Part shown: positions 19,855-59,418 of the stretch, in pieces
Layout of the letters: the number at the start of each line of letters is the position of its first letter
Position numbering within the stretch: the stretch's first letter is position 1
DNA from: Halichondria panicea
Lineage: Eukaryota > Porifera > Demospongiae > Suberitida > Halichondriidae
Length of the DNA stretch: 64,000 bases
Direction: 5' to 3'
NCBI RefSeq assembly: GCF_963675165.1
Contig: NC_087387.1
Location: forward strand, 701,001 to 765,000
Position numbers and translations under genes: made by a program
The notes under the pieces: model-generated
What the model was told of the DNA's origin: nothing
What the model saw: the letters and a program-made list of their open reading frames with translations, nothing else
Database searches by the model: none

Positions 19855-20159
19855 TTTGTATATACTTGATCGTCTTGATCGTCTTTTTATAAAGAATTAT
19901 GTCGCAAGTATTCTATTAATTTTTTGGGTAAATTAGACAAAAATATAAATTTTATATAATACTGATCATAATTAAGTGACTGGGAACTACATAGAAAACA
20001 AAAATTGTTGGTAGTTTGATTGTGAATGTATAGTACATACAATACACGCTCTTGTTGATCACTATGGAAACAAGTTCTATAATAATTATACAAAATTATA
20101 TAAACACATAAAAAAACATTGATTCAAATTAATAATTAAAAGTGACGCTCGAGACAATG

Positions 20160-47265
<27,106 letters not shown>

Positions 47266-47655
47266 GTTGGCCTCTCTTGCACACACACACACACACTGAA
47301 AGTGACTTAGACTGCAGAGTTTATAGCTATAGCTAGCTAGCTCAAGGATCCACACAGCCTTACTTGTACGATTTCAGCAAACAGCAACTGGACAGCTGGT
47401 CCTTGAGAGATATATAGATACGAGCTTGGCTTCCTAGACTAAGCTTACAGACTAGACATACCTATAAGTACGTCAATGTTAGCAGCCACATGTATGTACG
47501 TACATACATGTACAAACTCTCATTGCTAGCGACCCCTCCCCCACATACAATCAGCTCCTCCCCCACAATAGTTTGCATCCTTTTTTTAATCAATCAATTT
47601 CTGGGCATGCTCATAAAGTCTGTTCTCTTTCCTCGTGGTGACTCAAGAAGACAAG
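47266..47655. promoter_or_regulatory. Head-to-head receptor/RPL10A promoter region
   Basis: 390 bp separate the divergent ATG codons. On the RPL10A side, a pyrimidine run (TTCTCTTTCCTC, about 47623-47634) lies about 20-30 bp before the ATG. It fits a 5' terminal oligopyrimidine (TOP) start, the usual translational control signal of ribosomal protein mRNAs. Farther out are GAGATATATAGATA at about 47405 and poly-T at about 47580. There is no evident TATA box for the receptor. Confidence 0.55.
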
Positions 47656-49155
47656 ATGACGTGAGTTTATCTATTTGCATCTAGCTACGCAGGGCCTTGC
47701 AAGCCATTTATTTCGTGTGGATAGTTAACGACATGATGCTATGTATTGTTTCTTGTGCAGGAAGATTACGAGAGAAGCGCTGGTCGAGTGTGTCAAAGGC
47801 GTTCTCGCTGGCTCCCAAGAAAAGAAGCGTGGCTTTCAAGAGACAGTGGAACTGCAAATCTCTCTAAAAAACTACGACCCTCAGAAGGACAAGCGTTTTA
47901 GTGGAACCGTCAGGTATTGTTTCATGGGATTCCGACTGACCTAGCCTGGGGCAAGAGGACTGGTGATATCACCAGACCTGCACCCAGGGTCTCTAAATCA
48001 ATTGGGGAGATGGTCCTTGTGACCATCGTACAATTTTAGGGCTCTTGTATGCCACTGAACGGCAAAGGTTAAGATTTGTCTAACGTTAATGCTGCGTGTA
48101 TGTACAGTATAGTACAATAATTGCTGTTTTATATAAGGTGCCACTTTTCAATAATCGTGTTTTCAAGAGTTTTCAAAACTAGTGTATGCAAAGCAATAAA
48201 TGAATTTATATGGTGCTATGTATATTAAAGATAGGATATGTCCAGGGGTCTTGTTATTTTAAGAAAGTACGGTGATTATGATTGTTCTTGTATCATATTT
48301 GCTCAAGTGTGAGTAATTTTCTCTGCCTTGCAGGCTGCGACATATCGCCCGCCCAAAGCTGAAGGTGTGCGTGCTGGGAGATGCTTCCCATTGTGACGAG
48401 GCCACTGCTAAGGGGATCCCGTGCATGGACGTGGCTGCCCTCAAGAAACTCAATAAAGACAAGAAATTAGTTAAGAAACTAGGCAAGTATGAATGAGCTT
48501 GTGTGTTTGGTTGATGTTTTAGGTTAAAATTTGCCCTACACTTAAATTAGGATATTGTCCCAGTTTAGATATAATTATTGTTCTTTGAAAGCCCTTTATA
48601 AATTAATTTTATCCCCCCCATTTTCACCACACCACACAGCCAAAAAATACGATGCCTTCCTTGCTTCTGATAGTCTCATCAAGCAGATCCCACGTATTCT
48701 GGGTCCTGGGCTCAGCAAGGCAGGGAAATTCCCCTCCCTCCTCACACACACGGACAGCATGTTAGTGAAGGTCGAGGAGGTCAAAGGCACCATTAAGTTC
48801 CAGATGAAAAAGGTCAGTAAAAACTGCGTTTCAGCCTCTGCATTAATTGTACATGTACCCTTAAAAATCAATTTTAAGTACATTCTGATATCTTCCTTTT
48901 TTCTGTATAACTTACCTGCCTATTAATTATTGTCAAGATAATACAATTTTGCTGCAGGAATATTATTGCCCTTTTCTTTTTCAGGTTCTGTGTCTGGCTG
49001 TTGCCATTGGTCATGTTGGTATGTCAGAAGATGACTTGGTGTCCAACATCAACCTGGGTGTGAACTTCCTCGTCTCTCTGCTCAAGAAAAACTGGCAGAA
49101 TGTGCGAGCTCTTTATATCAAGAGCACCATGGGAAAGCCACAGCGATTGTACTAG
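47656..49155 (+). CDS. RPL10A: 60S ribosomal protein L10a (uL1), 5 exons
   Basis: Large-subunit protein of the L1 stalk. Exons 47656-47660 (only ATGAC), 47761-47913, 48334-48482, 48640-48812 and 48985-49155 sum to 651 nt, giving 216 residues, one fewer than human. The reading frame includes [63 protein letters not shown] and the invariant end [13 protein letters not shown]. Intron 1 follows two bases after the ATG, common in ribosomal protein genes. Intron 3 has a GC donor (CTAG|GCAAGT); using any nearby GT breaks the frame. Intron 2 contains strong hairpins (see 47945-48035). A TOP-like start precedes the gene. Confidence 0.97.
47945..48035 (+). ncRNA. Possible H/ACA-like intronic RNA (weak)
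   Basis: Inside RPL10A intron 2, CCTGGG (47945-47950) and GCA pair with TGC and CCCAGG (47983-47988). They enclose an asymmetric internal loop and a perfect CTGGTGAT/ATCACCAG stem (47960-47975). AAATCA (47995-48000) fits the H box ANANNA, followed by a second small stem ATGGTC/GACCAT (48010-48026) and ACA (48030-48032). Ribosomal protein introns often host snoRNAs. Against it: the second hairpin is much too short for a standard H/ACA RNA. A MITE remnant is the alternative. Confidence 0.2.
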
Positions 49156-49401
49156 AACTGAACTGAAAATTGTGTTTATAAATTGATGAAAATACTCGTT
49201 TCATTTAAGACGATCTTTACCTATTACTAAGCTACTGGAACGTGGGTGGGGCTGTCTGTTTTAATTACAGCCCAAACAAATTTGGAAATGGTCCCTTATT
49301 TAGAAAGAAAAAATTGATTAAGGAATTAATAATTATTTTGTGATGATGTAAACATAAACTATACAGTAACTGCAAATTAAACTGTAGCAGCATGAAATTA
49401 A

Positions 49402-52400
49402 TTAAACGACAAAAAGATACAAAAGCAAAAGATGCAGCAAAACAAAATAAGCTAAGAAAAACAGTTTAGTTTGGGGCGTGGCTCTGTACAGACGCATCAA
49501 AACAACACTACATGAGGAATAAACACACAGCGATCACACAATAAAGATTGCAAATAAATAATTATAACTTACTTTGGGTTTTTGAAGAACCTCTGGAACC
49601 AGATTTTTGCGACCTCCACATAGTCCACTGAGAGAAAGAAGAAAGAAAACGAAAACAATGATTTAAATTATGTTTTAGCTGACAAAAACGAAAAGTATGG
49701 CTTAATTATAATTATATACTCACTGAAAGTTTGAGGCTGTGAAGATTCCTCGCTGGTCCCCTGATCCTCCAAGGTGATAGCCACTTCACCTTTGAGCTCT
49801 TCCGATATTTTCTCGGCATTCTCTCGCCTCTCCCTCTCCTGTTGCAGGGACTGTTGCAGCTGTGTGGTCTCGGTCAAGTGGGTCTCTGCCTGGGAGGTCA
49901 ATCTGAGGAGGGTGGGAGGGGGGCAGTTAGATGATTGTGCTGTGATTAATTGACAACAGGTGCACCATGACAGCTATATGTAGATCACCTCTTTTTAAGT
50001 TCTTCAACCAGAGCAGTCTCAGAGCCTGTACAGTGGACAAGCGTACATCAATAGCTACAAATGTAGACCAGTACACACATACACGCACACGCACACGCAA
50101 GTATTATGTATAAATGTACTTGCTGGAAGTATATCAAATACTAATAATAATACAGTTATTGAGCAACCTTCACCTTTCTTGGCTGACTCCAGCTGAAGCA
50201 GTGATCCACTGAGCTCTTGTTGCAGCTGCTCCATTTGGCCCTGCAGCTGCTCCACCTGACCTCTGAGCAGTGACTCATTCGCCTCGAGGGCACTCTTCTC
50301 CTGTTCCAATCTCTCACTGTCTCCAAGGAGAGTCTACAAAAGGGAGGGAGGGTGGCAATCCAACAATTTGAACGTAGAACAAATGTAAATTGCTGCATTT
50401 AAAACAGTATGTACGTCTCACAAAAACGAGTGACCTACACACACAATCAGACTGCATGGAAACAATGTTTGAAATTTGGGGGGACAACGTTCATTTGAAT
50501 TAAGCTACAAAGTGAAATCCAAAGCGCCCGCCCCCCCCCCCCCCCCTAGCAATGCCCACCTGCTTCTCTGTCTCCCAGTGCTGGCCCTCCTCCCTCCATC
50601 TCTGTAATGCCTCCAGTTCCCCACCCAGGGATAGCTGTCTCTGCTCCGAGGCCACCAGCTGACGACTCAACTCACGAACCTGTACATGCATGCACAGGGA
50701 AAACAGTATTAGCTCGTATGCACAGAGTTTTAGAGTATCGTACACTGTACACAATGACATAATTATATGTAGACTTTTTACAAGCATCCTACAGGTCAAC
50801 ATAAGAAGATACACGGACACAATCATTCTCACCTAACAATACTTTTAACTTTTAACTCTGAAAATTTTTGCTTACAATTTTTGCTTACAATACACTTTTA
50901 CCATTTGCTTATAAAGAGACTGTCCGTAAAAAATAAAAAAAATAAAAAAAAAAAAATTATAGGGTACACTATATACAGTGGAACCCCTCTATAACGGACA
51001 CCTTTGGGGAACAATGTTTGGGTCTTCAGAGGTGGGCTTTGTTGAGAGGTTGTTTTGTACCACAAACTGTTCATTTGGGACCTGGGTGCCTGGCCGTTAT
51101 ATAGCAACTGGCCTTTATTCGGAGGTGGTTGTTAACAGAGGTTCCACTGTATTACTGACACATAATTATGTATAGGTACACATGTGTGTGCTTGTACCTA
51201 AAAATAAACACTGGCCTAATGCTTAACTGCCATCACAAGAGTTCATTAGGATCCTATTGAACTCTTGCTGCCATACATTTCAAGTTATTTTGTAATATAT
51301 TAGATTACTTATTTCCACCCATCCACTCGCCTTATCCTCGTATCCTTGTTTCTCTCGTGCCAGCTGCCCACACTGCTGAGTCAGCTCCACCACCTTGCCC
51401 TCCCTCTCCTGAGATCCTCGTAGCAACGTCTCGTGCTCCAGCTGCAACGAATCTCTCAAACACTGAACATCCGACAGAGACTGACTGAGATGGCTATGCT
51501 CGCTAGATAGTTCGGCCATTTTCTGAGTGAGACGTAGCTTCTCTTGCTCAAGGAGTCGGCATCTTTCAGTCGATATTTTATAGTCTGCTGAGATTTTGGT
51601 GATTTTTTCTTTCAGCTCTACAATATTTTGTCGCTCGGACGAGAGTTGCGCATTTAGTGAAGCAAGTAAAGTGTCCTTATCACTTAGTTCTTGTGCAGCT
51701 TGAGTTAGAGCCGCTGCTTGATTGGCCGATTTAGTATCCATCATTTTCACAGCCGAGTCAAATTGCTCCTTCATTTGTGTATTCTCTTTCTTGTGTTTGT
51801 CGAGCTCAGATTCCAATTTTCCCTTATATTCAGTGAATTCTTGTTTGGCTTTAGCTGCTTTCTGCAATTGCTGTTTGGCATTTCTAAGTTTTTGTTGCAT
51901 TTCAGTAACTTGTGTTGTTTTCTGGGATAATTGTGATTTTAAATCAGTAACTTCGGTATTGTATCGAGTTTGTTCTTGTGAAAACGAAGATTCTAGTTGC
52001 GATAAATTCTCGACTTTTCCACGAAGAGTTTCATGTTCAATTTGATTTTCTTCCTTTTCTCGTTCCAGCACCAACAGCTGGGACTGTGATACAACTAATT
52101 CTTGTTGAAGATTCTCACTGTCTGTTTGCAACTTCTTCAAAGCTTCTTGTACACTCACAAGCTCTCTTTCCTTACTCTCCAAAGATCTTTGCAACTGATT
52201 GACTTTGTTCTCAAGGTCTGATCGAGTTTGAAAAGCTTCTTCGCTTCGTTGCACCACTTCCGTTAGCTTGTCCGCGTTCTCTGATTTGACACGTGCTATA
52301 TCACTCTCTAGACTTGAAATGGATGCCTTCTTCTCGTCCAGTGCATGTGATAGACTCTTAATAGTGTTTTCTCGAGTTAATAGCTCTTGTTGGGCAAATT

Positions 52401-55400
52401 CCAATGCCCCCGAGGCACGGGAACACTTGTCATCAAGTTCTGAACTTTTCTCAAGTAGCGATTTTTTCTCAGTTAGTAATTCTTCGACTTTCTCTTCAAC
52501 TTTCGATAATTCTTTCAACGTAGCGTCCATTTTCTCGTTGGAAATCGCTATATCGTTTTCTTTTTGATTTAATTTCTCTCCAATTTCTCTGATTTTATCG
52601 TCTTTCTCGGCCAGCTGTTCCATGAGCGAGCTTTCTAGTTCACCGTATTCTCTTTGACTTGTATCCAAGCTCTGTTGCAAACCCTCTTTACTGACTGCCA
52701 GGCTTTCTTCCAGCGTCCGATTTGAATGTTCTAAATCGCTCGCTATCTGTTCCTTCGCCACTAGCTCTTTTTGTAGCTCCACCACTCTTTGCTCTAGCTC
52801 CTCCATTTTCCTGTGGCTATCTGCCAACTTGTCAGCGCTGCTCCGTATATCACTAGTGAGGCCATCTTGTAGGGAACGATACGTTGTTTGAACTTCTGTG
52901 ACTGTTTTTTGTAAGCCTTCGATTTCGACCTCTTTCTGGCCCAGCTGTTCCTTGCACTCTGATATAGTGTTCAAATGCGTCGCTTCCATTTCGGTCATAT
53001 CTCTTTTCAGTTGATCTCGCGATTCTTGTGTCTCAGTCAGCAAATTGGTCAGTTCTTCAACTCTTTTATTGAGATCCAGTAGATTAACGGAGTAAGATTC
53101 GTTCTGTGCTGCTAAATCATCACTTGCAGTCTGCAACGACTCTACGCTGCTTGTGTAGCGTGCAATTTCACCGCCTGAAGCAGCCAGCTGTTGCTGAAGT
53201 TGTTCCATCTCTGCCGCATTTTCTCGATTATTTTTGTCAAATTCAGCCATTTTTTCTTCAAGTTGTGTGGTTAGGTTTGAGCTCGTTAGCTTCTCTTGTT
53301 GTAGCAATTGTTGTTTTTCTTCGAGAATGGTTTTGAAACTTGACAGCTGATTGTCTCTGTCATGTAGCGTAGCCTCAAGGCGACTGATCTCATCTTCCAG
53401 GTCCAATAGAGAACCCTGCACAGAGGAACACATTATTAGATAGTAGAGCTATATCTGTATTAGCCTCGTTCCCAGGCCAATTTATCTCTAAAATAATGCT
53501 ACATCGACCTAGCGTTATTTTAGAGACAAATCGGCCTGGAAACGAGGCTATATCTGTATCTGGATTTCTCCAAGAGATTATGGGTCGTTCAACTGTAAAC
53601 AGTGTGTGTGTGTGTGAGTAAGAGAGAATACCTAGGGCTGTAGCTGTATCAATAATGCAACTAGTGACTGTAATGAATACGCATCAACAAACTTATGTAA
53701 ATAACGTAAGTACAATACTCTGTTTCAGTTGCCAATATAAACAATCTGCAGGTGGCTACATTGAGAGGCTATCAATAGCAGCTAAAGGGATGTACATTTT
53801 AATCATATACTCCAACTGTATGTTCCAAAAAACTTATGTACAAGTGGAAAGAGTAGCCTAGGGATAGTGGGATGAAAGGGGAGACAGACTGATATAATTA
53901 TGCCTAAATAATAACTATTAATTTTATACAAGTGGCTATGGATGAGAGGCTGACCCTGGCTCCTGCAGCTAGCACAGTGGAGGGGGAGCTCATTGTCAGG
54001 GGGGACCCACTCTTGTCACTACCTACACCCTCCTCGCTGTCACCATCACTGATCACCTGACATAACACGAATAGCACATGACGTTAATATTTAATTATGT
54101 ACATACCTGTACTCCTGACGAGGCAAAACTGAGCACTTGCTTCATACCACCCTCGCTCTGCGTCTCCAACCGACCAATCAGATCAGTCACCTGACTCTGA
54201 AGAGCCTGAGGGGGTCAAAGGTTGGGTTGAAAAATCCATCAAAACTAACCAGAAAATACTTCCGTTGACAAGGGATAATAATGATGTAATCAATGCCACT
54301 ACCAGCAAATGATGATACTAGCTACACTGTACATAAGCACTTTGATGGACGTGCCAAAAATGTCCATTAGCTATAACGGTATTCAGCACCTGCTTGGCCT
54401 CCTTTTCGTTCTTTACTTCCTCCAGTGCGGTGTCCCGGAGACTAACGGAAGTAGCCAGCTCCTGATTGGCCCGTCCCATCTCCTCCTCTAGCCGAGTCAC
54501 CTGCAGCTGTAGCTCCACCCCAACCTCCTTCTCATTCTTCAAACACACCTGAGGGGGCGGTATTATAAAATCTCACAGCTAGACTATAGAATTTCACAAG
54601 CTCGGGGACTCTTTCAGTCGCCATAACTTAAATTCCGTAGATCCAAATTCAATGATTTTCTGATTTTCTGAAAGTTCAGAAAGAGACCTTTCAAATGGTA
54701 CCATCAATGTTTATATTTGAGAGATGACAGAATTTGCCAATTTTGGCCAAATACCATGGATTATATATAGCCCATGGTCCAAGGCTGAAAAATGACAAAT
54801 TATGGCCCCAACCAAATTTGGATTTAAACACATCATTTGAAAGGTCTCTTTCTAAGCTTTCATAAAATCATAACATTTTTGACTTTGGCTCAATGATACT
54901 GAAGTTATAGCTGATGAAAGATGTTCAACTACAAGGCTCGGGGACTCTTTCAGTCGCACACACAGTACATGACTGTATATACCACAAGTACATGTAGCAG
55001 CTGTACCTCTGACACATTCAGTCTGTCCCAGAGAGAGGTGAGTTGATCGGATATTTGGTTCTTCTCTCCTCGCAACAGCTCCAGTTCTTCACGGAGGTCC
55101 GATAACAATACGTCCTTTGACTTGACCTCTGACCTCAAGCTTTCGAGCTGGGGGTGTGCTGAAAGTGAAGCTCCACCCACTGAGGAAGCGATAGAATCAT
55201 CCAGTGACTGAGGAAAAAAGAAGAAGAAAAAATCGTGATTAGTGGAAAATACACGCAGGTAGTACACAATTTTTTTGAGTGCTATAATTATATGGAGTAG
55301 GCATGACTCACTAGGGTGGAGATATTGACACCAGACTCCTCCCCTTTCTCTGTCCGCAGCCTCTCCACCTCCTTGTTGAGAGACGTTATCTTGGTCTTGG

Positions 55401-57235
55401 CCTGGCTCTTGAGTTTGTTGAACTTGGTTTCTGCTTTAGAGTTCAGCTCCTACAGTCATCATACATAATAGCGTACATGTGCAGCTATGCATGTGCAGCT
55501 ATGCATGTGCAGCTATGCATGTGCAGCTATGTACCATAATTGCATACATGTATACAGCTATGTACGTACAGTTAGTAATATCAGAGTACCTTAAATCCTC
55601 ATTGCTACAGTGTATGCTGTTAACTGTATACATATATGCATCACAACGTTGTGATGTGCACTACACCATGTTTTCCAGGGACTATGACACAGAGTACAGT
55701 ATACTGATATGTTAGTAATGAAAGTTCAAGGCATTCCAACGTAAGTACTTAGTACTGTAAAGGGCTTATAAGAGAACTAATCTATATGTATCCATGCAGA
55801 TCCTTCTCAGCTACACAGACTTTATGCCAGCTGCTCAATCATGACAAACTAACCTGAAGTTCTTGCTCCTTCTCGATGAGGTGTGTCCTGAGCTCAGCCA
55901 CCATTTCTTTGTGAGCAGCTAACTCTTTCTGAGCCATTTCAAGAGTACTTGAATCTGGGATGTAAAGAGAGTGCGTGTGCACAGGGATTGCTTGGTTACA
56001 ATCAGTTACCTTGATCTCCCCCGCCACTAGGCACAGGCTCAGTGGAGAGTTCCTTCTTGAGAGACTGGATCTCCGACTGCACAGCAATTACACATTGCAA
56101 CATGTCATTATTAGATAGAAGCTCACACCATAACCACATACTAAAACTAGCCCCCCCCCCCCCCAATATCCATATCAAGCTAGAAAGCAGCATTACTGTA
56201 CTCTCTGTAGTTAAGCTTGTGGCTATTCCTAAGGTGACATATTTTCACAGGTAGATTTGTCTGCGATTTCACTGTTTAGCTCATTTTGCTGGTATTAAAT
56301 TCTGCTGTGAAATTAATGTTATTCATAGTATTTCTACAATTGCAATTTTATTCTCATTCGCAGAAATAGCTACCCGCGAAAATATGTCGTACTTATTTAC
56401 CATCAGCAAATCTTATTAGCACAACACTATCGCTGTCACTAGCAAGTAACAAACCTCTTTCTCTCTCAGCAGTCTCTTGTACTCCATGTTAATGAGTTGC
56501 AGCTGTTGTTCCGACTCTACCAACGCTTGCCTCAGGGACTCCATCTCGCTGGTGTTAGGGGGTGGGGCTTGGGCTGTTTTGGGGGGGCTGGCCGGCTGTT
56601 TAAAGACAGTCGTCTGTCCTGGCTCACTTGTGGGCGTGGCAGATACAGCCTCATCTCCTCTCTGTACCTGTAGGAGATCAAATCATTTAACGAGGAATTA
56701 CAAGCAGGACACATTAGCCACCAGTGAAAACACACAGGTCTTAATGAATATTTGAGTACAAAAGTAATTGCCGATGGAAGCACACCATTAGATAATAGCT
56801 ATCAAAAATCTACTGAATTGGACGATCGTAACGCAAGTTTTTAAACAATTAAAGTTACATGTAGCTATCAAAATTTGATAAAAACAGAAGATTTGGGCCC
56901 GAAAGCAAACCCTGATTTAAGCATACCGTTGAATAGAGCTATCAAAGAGCTACAAAATGCATCTTTTAAAAGTGAAATTAAACGTTAGTGATAAGTGATA
57001 GGGAATCATAATTACATTAATACGTTAATACATTCATGTACGTACATGTACGTCGCGTCACGATTACACATGAATATTAATTTATCCATCTCGAACTTGA
57101 CGATTAGGTGATTAGATCGTGTAAACCTCCTCACATATGTACCTGCTCGCCATCAGTTTGGTCTCCCTCTAGCACTTGATCCAAGCTCTGCTGTACTTTC
57201 TGCAGGCCAGCAGACAGAGTGTTCCAGACAGACAT
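49402..57235 (-). CDS. GOLGB1: Giantin-like tail-anchored golgin, about 16 exons
   Basis: Long coiled-coil Golgi tether. ATG at 57235 (exon 57143-57235, SVWNTLSAGLQKVQQSLDQV); then about 56456-56668, 56011-56077, 55856-55952, 55312-55449, 55008-55207, 54390-54549, 54106-54207, 53952-54057, the large coiled-coil exon 51331-53415 (nearly 700 residues of heptads), about 50571-50680, 50172-50332, 49990-50030, 49724-49903, 49573-49627, and the terminal exon 49402-49483. The KLKSQAKTKITSLNKEVERL block resembles the giantin N-terminus (KLK..AKAKLTSLNK). The last exon encodes a hydrophobic tail (LFFLAYFVLLHLLLLYLF) ending three residues before the stop, as in giantin's C-terminal membrane anchor. About 1,300 residues, much shorter than vertebrate giantin (about 3,260). 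Family comparison is from memory; the last exon is inferred from splice sites and frame. Confidence 0.75.
50976..51149. mobile_element. 174-bp pogo/Tc1-mariner-like MITE
   Basis: The ends CAGTGGAACCCCTCT and AGAGGTTCCACTG are inverted and flanked by TA on both sides (50974-50975, 51150-51151). The start CAGTGGAACC...ATAACGGACA matches pogo/Tigger-type termini (family knowledge). It lies in a golgin intron. A related, window-truncated copy starts at 63854. Confidence 0.8.
53461..53550. mobile_element. 90-bp foldback MITE with perfect 9-bp target duplication
   Basis: TAGCCTCGTTCCCAGGCC and GGCCTGGAAACGAGGCTA are inverted ends; the pairing extends inward through TCTCTAAAATAA/TTATTTTAGAGA, with arms of about 40 bp. 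Flanks: TATCTGTAT at 53452-53460 and 53551-53559. MULE-like by target-duplication length and long inverted arms. It lies in a golgin intron. Confidence 0.85.
54596..54960. repeat. Full copy of palindromic repeat family A with direct flanks
   Basis: Both arms and the core (ACCATGGATTATATATAGCC, then CATGGTCC) are present. The unit is bounded by the direct repeat GCTCGGGGACTCTTTCAGTC at about 54601 and 54935. That is the same junction word that separates units of the array at 26927-29474. It lies in a golgin intron. Confidence 0.8.
56780..56975. repeat. Copy of dispersed repeat family B
   Basis: AACAGAAGATTTGGGCCCGA, TTAAGCATACCGTTGAATAG, AGCTATCAAAGAGCTACAAA and ATGCATCTTTTAAAAGTGAA, in the family order. 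It lies in the first intron of the golgin gene. Confidence 0.65.
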
Positions 57236-57763
57236 GGTGACCTCACCTAAATGACCAAGACTTTAGAGATGTCCTGAGTGAAATGAGTGTTTGTATAAGA
57301 ATAGGGCTCTCTCAGATCACGGCTAGCAAGATCAAGAGGAGTTGTTTTTTAATTAAGTCCTTGATGGCAATTTTGGAGATAGGAGTGACCAGTCCCGCCC
57401 CACTGTCACACCCCCAACATTGTACAGCAACCATCAGCCCCTCCCACCATGCATGTGTCCCGACTGATTTGTGGCTGCATACAAATATACAGCATGATAA
57501 TACAGTGCAAATGGATGTAATTGTTGGGCCATGCATCGCTATATAAGTAGCTGGCACCAGTGGGATGGCACAGTATAAAGTATACTACTGTGCAAAGCTG
57601 AGTGCTTTGTGAAAACATAGCTGTGAGCCCACTTCCTTTTGCGTCACTAAAAATTAAATAGTCTGCTTCCTTTATTTACCGCAAAGCCTTATACGGCTAC
57701 TGGGCTTGGCCAACTCATCAAGAAAACCTCAAAGAAAGTGCGAAGCATTTTCTATTTTCAGCA
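57236..57763. promoter_or_regulatory. Head-to-head golgin/anoctamin promoter region
   Basis: 528 bp between divergent start codons. No TATA box is well placed for either gene. A GCCTTATACGGCTAC block at about 57685 and the segment just before 57764 would be 5' UTR of the anoctamin. No coding exon is visible. Confidence 0.4.
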
Positions 57764-59365
57764 ATGGCACAGAGTGGAGAAGTTGCAATCGGTTTCGAAG
57801 GCTTGGATGCGGCCGGCGAGACCCCGGACCAATCTAGCTACACTGTGAAATTCTCAGCTAGCACGCCAGAGCCAGATGTTAATGAGAAATCTGAGGAGAT
57901 TGTCTTGCTAGAGAAAAAGGGGGACTCGTCCAAGGCTGAAGAAGACCAAAACGGCAACGAGAAGGTGTGTAGCGTAAGTCAGTGTGTACATGTAGCACAG
58001 CTAGCTAGCCGGCCCGACAGTCGAGTCAGAGATATCGTCATTTTGTGATTGCAAAATTATTACTATTATTGGGCGTGTCTCATATCTTTTGCAAGTACAT
58101 ATACATACGTACGTGCATTGGCTCGTACTATACTATACTAATACTAAGTTGTTTGTGGTTTTTGTAGATAATCTGTAGAGTGTTTCTTGTCAGCTGCAGT
58201 GCTAGTGCGTGAAAGCTAGCTCTCTACCTACCTAGTTTGAATATTAGTGTGTACCTCACTAAAATAACATAGCACCTGTAGCCTTAGCTGAGCCAACAAC
58301 TTGGCTAGTCCTAAGCTGAGAAGAATGTCTTTTAGGCTGAGCAGTGTATTACTGTTGCAAGCAAATTTAAGCAGGTATGATTAATTATAATAATTACAAC
58401 AAACTTTGTATAGTGTGCAAATACTGGTGTATCAAAGCATTTTTGGGGAAGTTACATTGATGGCATCTTCTGAGAAAGATCGTATAACAATGGCTTTACT
58501 GTATGTACTAGCTGAGAAGTTGCACTTTTATTGAGGGCAGACATTTCTTTTAAGTGTTGGAATTGCAGTCTTCCACACCCAAAGCACCCATTCATTAGAC
58601 CTGTTGTCATGGTGAGGGTAGAGCTAGATAGCAATTCACACGCTTTAGAGGAATCTCAATCAAGTGTGACAAAGACAAATTAAAACAGTTCTTATAGGCA
58701 ATAAAAATGTCTCCTCAACCTTAGCTCTGACTGTAGGCATGTGGCAAGGCCCACTTTCTTAAAAACCATATTACTATAATAATATTTTGCTGGTAAAAAA
58801 CCTTTGCGAATGAACCAAATCAGCAGAAAAACTGACCCTTTGCGATCTGGTATAGAGCTAACCTATATATAGCGCTTGAATTCACAGTTGCAATATGAAT
58901 TGTGTTGCTAGGGAGTTGAAACTATGTCTCCAACTATGAATATAAGTGTTGATTCAGAATAAGAAGTGATCTTTGGGTGTGTCCATTGTGCATGCCAATA
59001 TCAGCCATCTCCAAGCATGTCCATAGGAAACCATATAGCTATATAGCTACGTTGGCAAGCGTGAAGCATTTTTTAAGAGGATCACATAATTTCATAGAAC
59101 TCATTTGCTATGACTTCTGCTATTGCTTAATTAATTGAATCCCTAAAAACGGTGAACACCCAAAACACTGTGGGCTAGTACGATTACATAGTTTTATTTT
59201 CTCACCTCCTTTTTCAGGATCAAACTGTCTTCTTTGAGGATGGAGTGAGAAGGATTGGTGAGTGTGTGTGTCTTTACCTGCGATGATTGTTTAACTATAT
59301 GATTTGTTTTGACTAGCAAAGAATTGTATTAGCATTGAGTTTTTCTACCCCCCCCACACGCACGC

Positions 59366-59418
<53 letters not shown>

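Noticed and set aside
49569-49571. TAA as the normal end of the golgin
   Set aside because: It is formed by a near-perfect donor GTAAGT; a well-formed acceptor 89 bp downstream restores the frame into a giantin-like tail anchor. Kept as a possible retained-intron product.
53433-53940. Additional golgin exon in the 53.6-53.9 kb stretch
   Set aside because: The reading frame there lies on the + strand, has no heptad pattern and no splice sites matching the golgin frame; the region holds a MITE and AT-rich intron.
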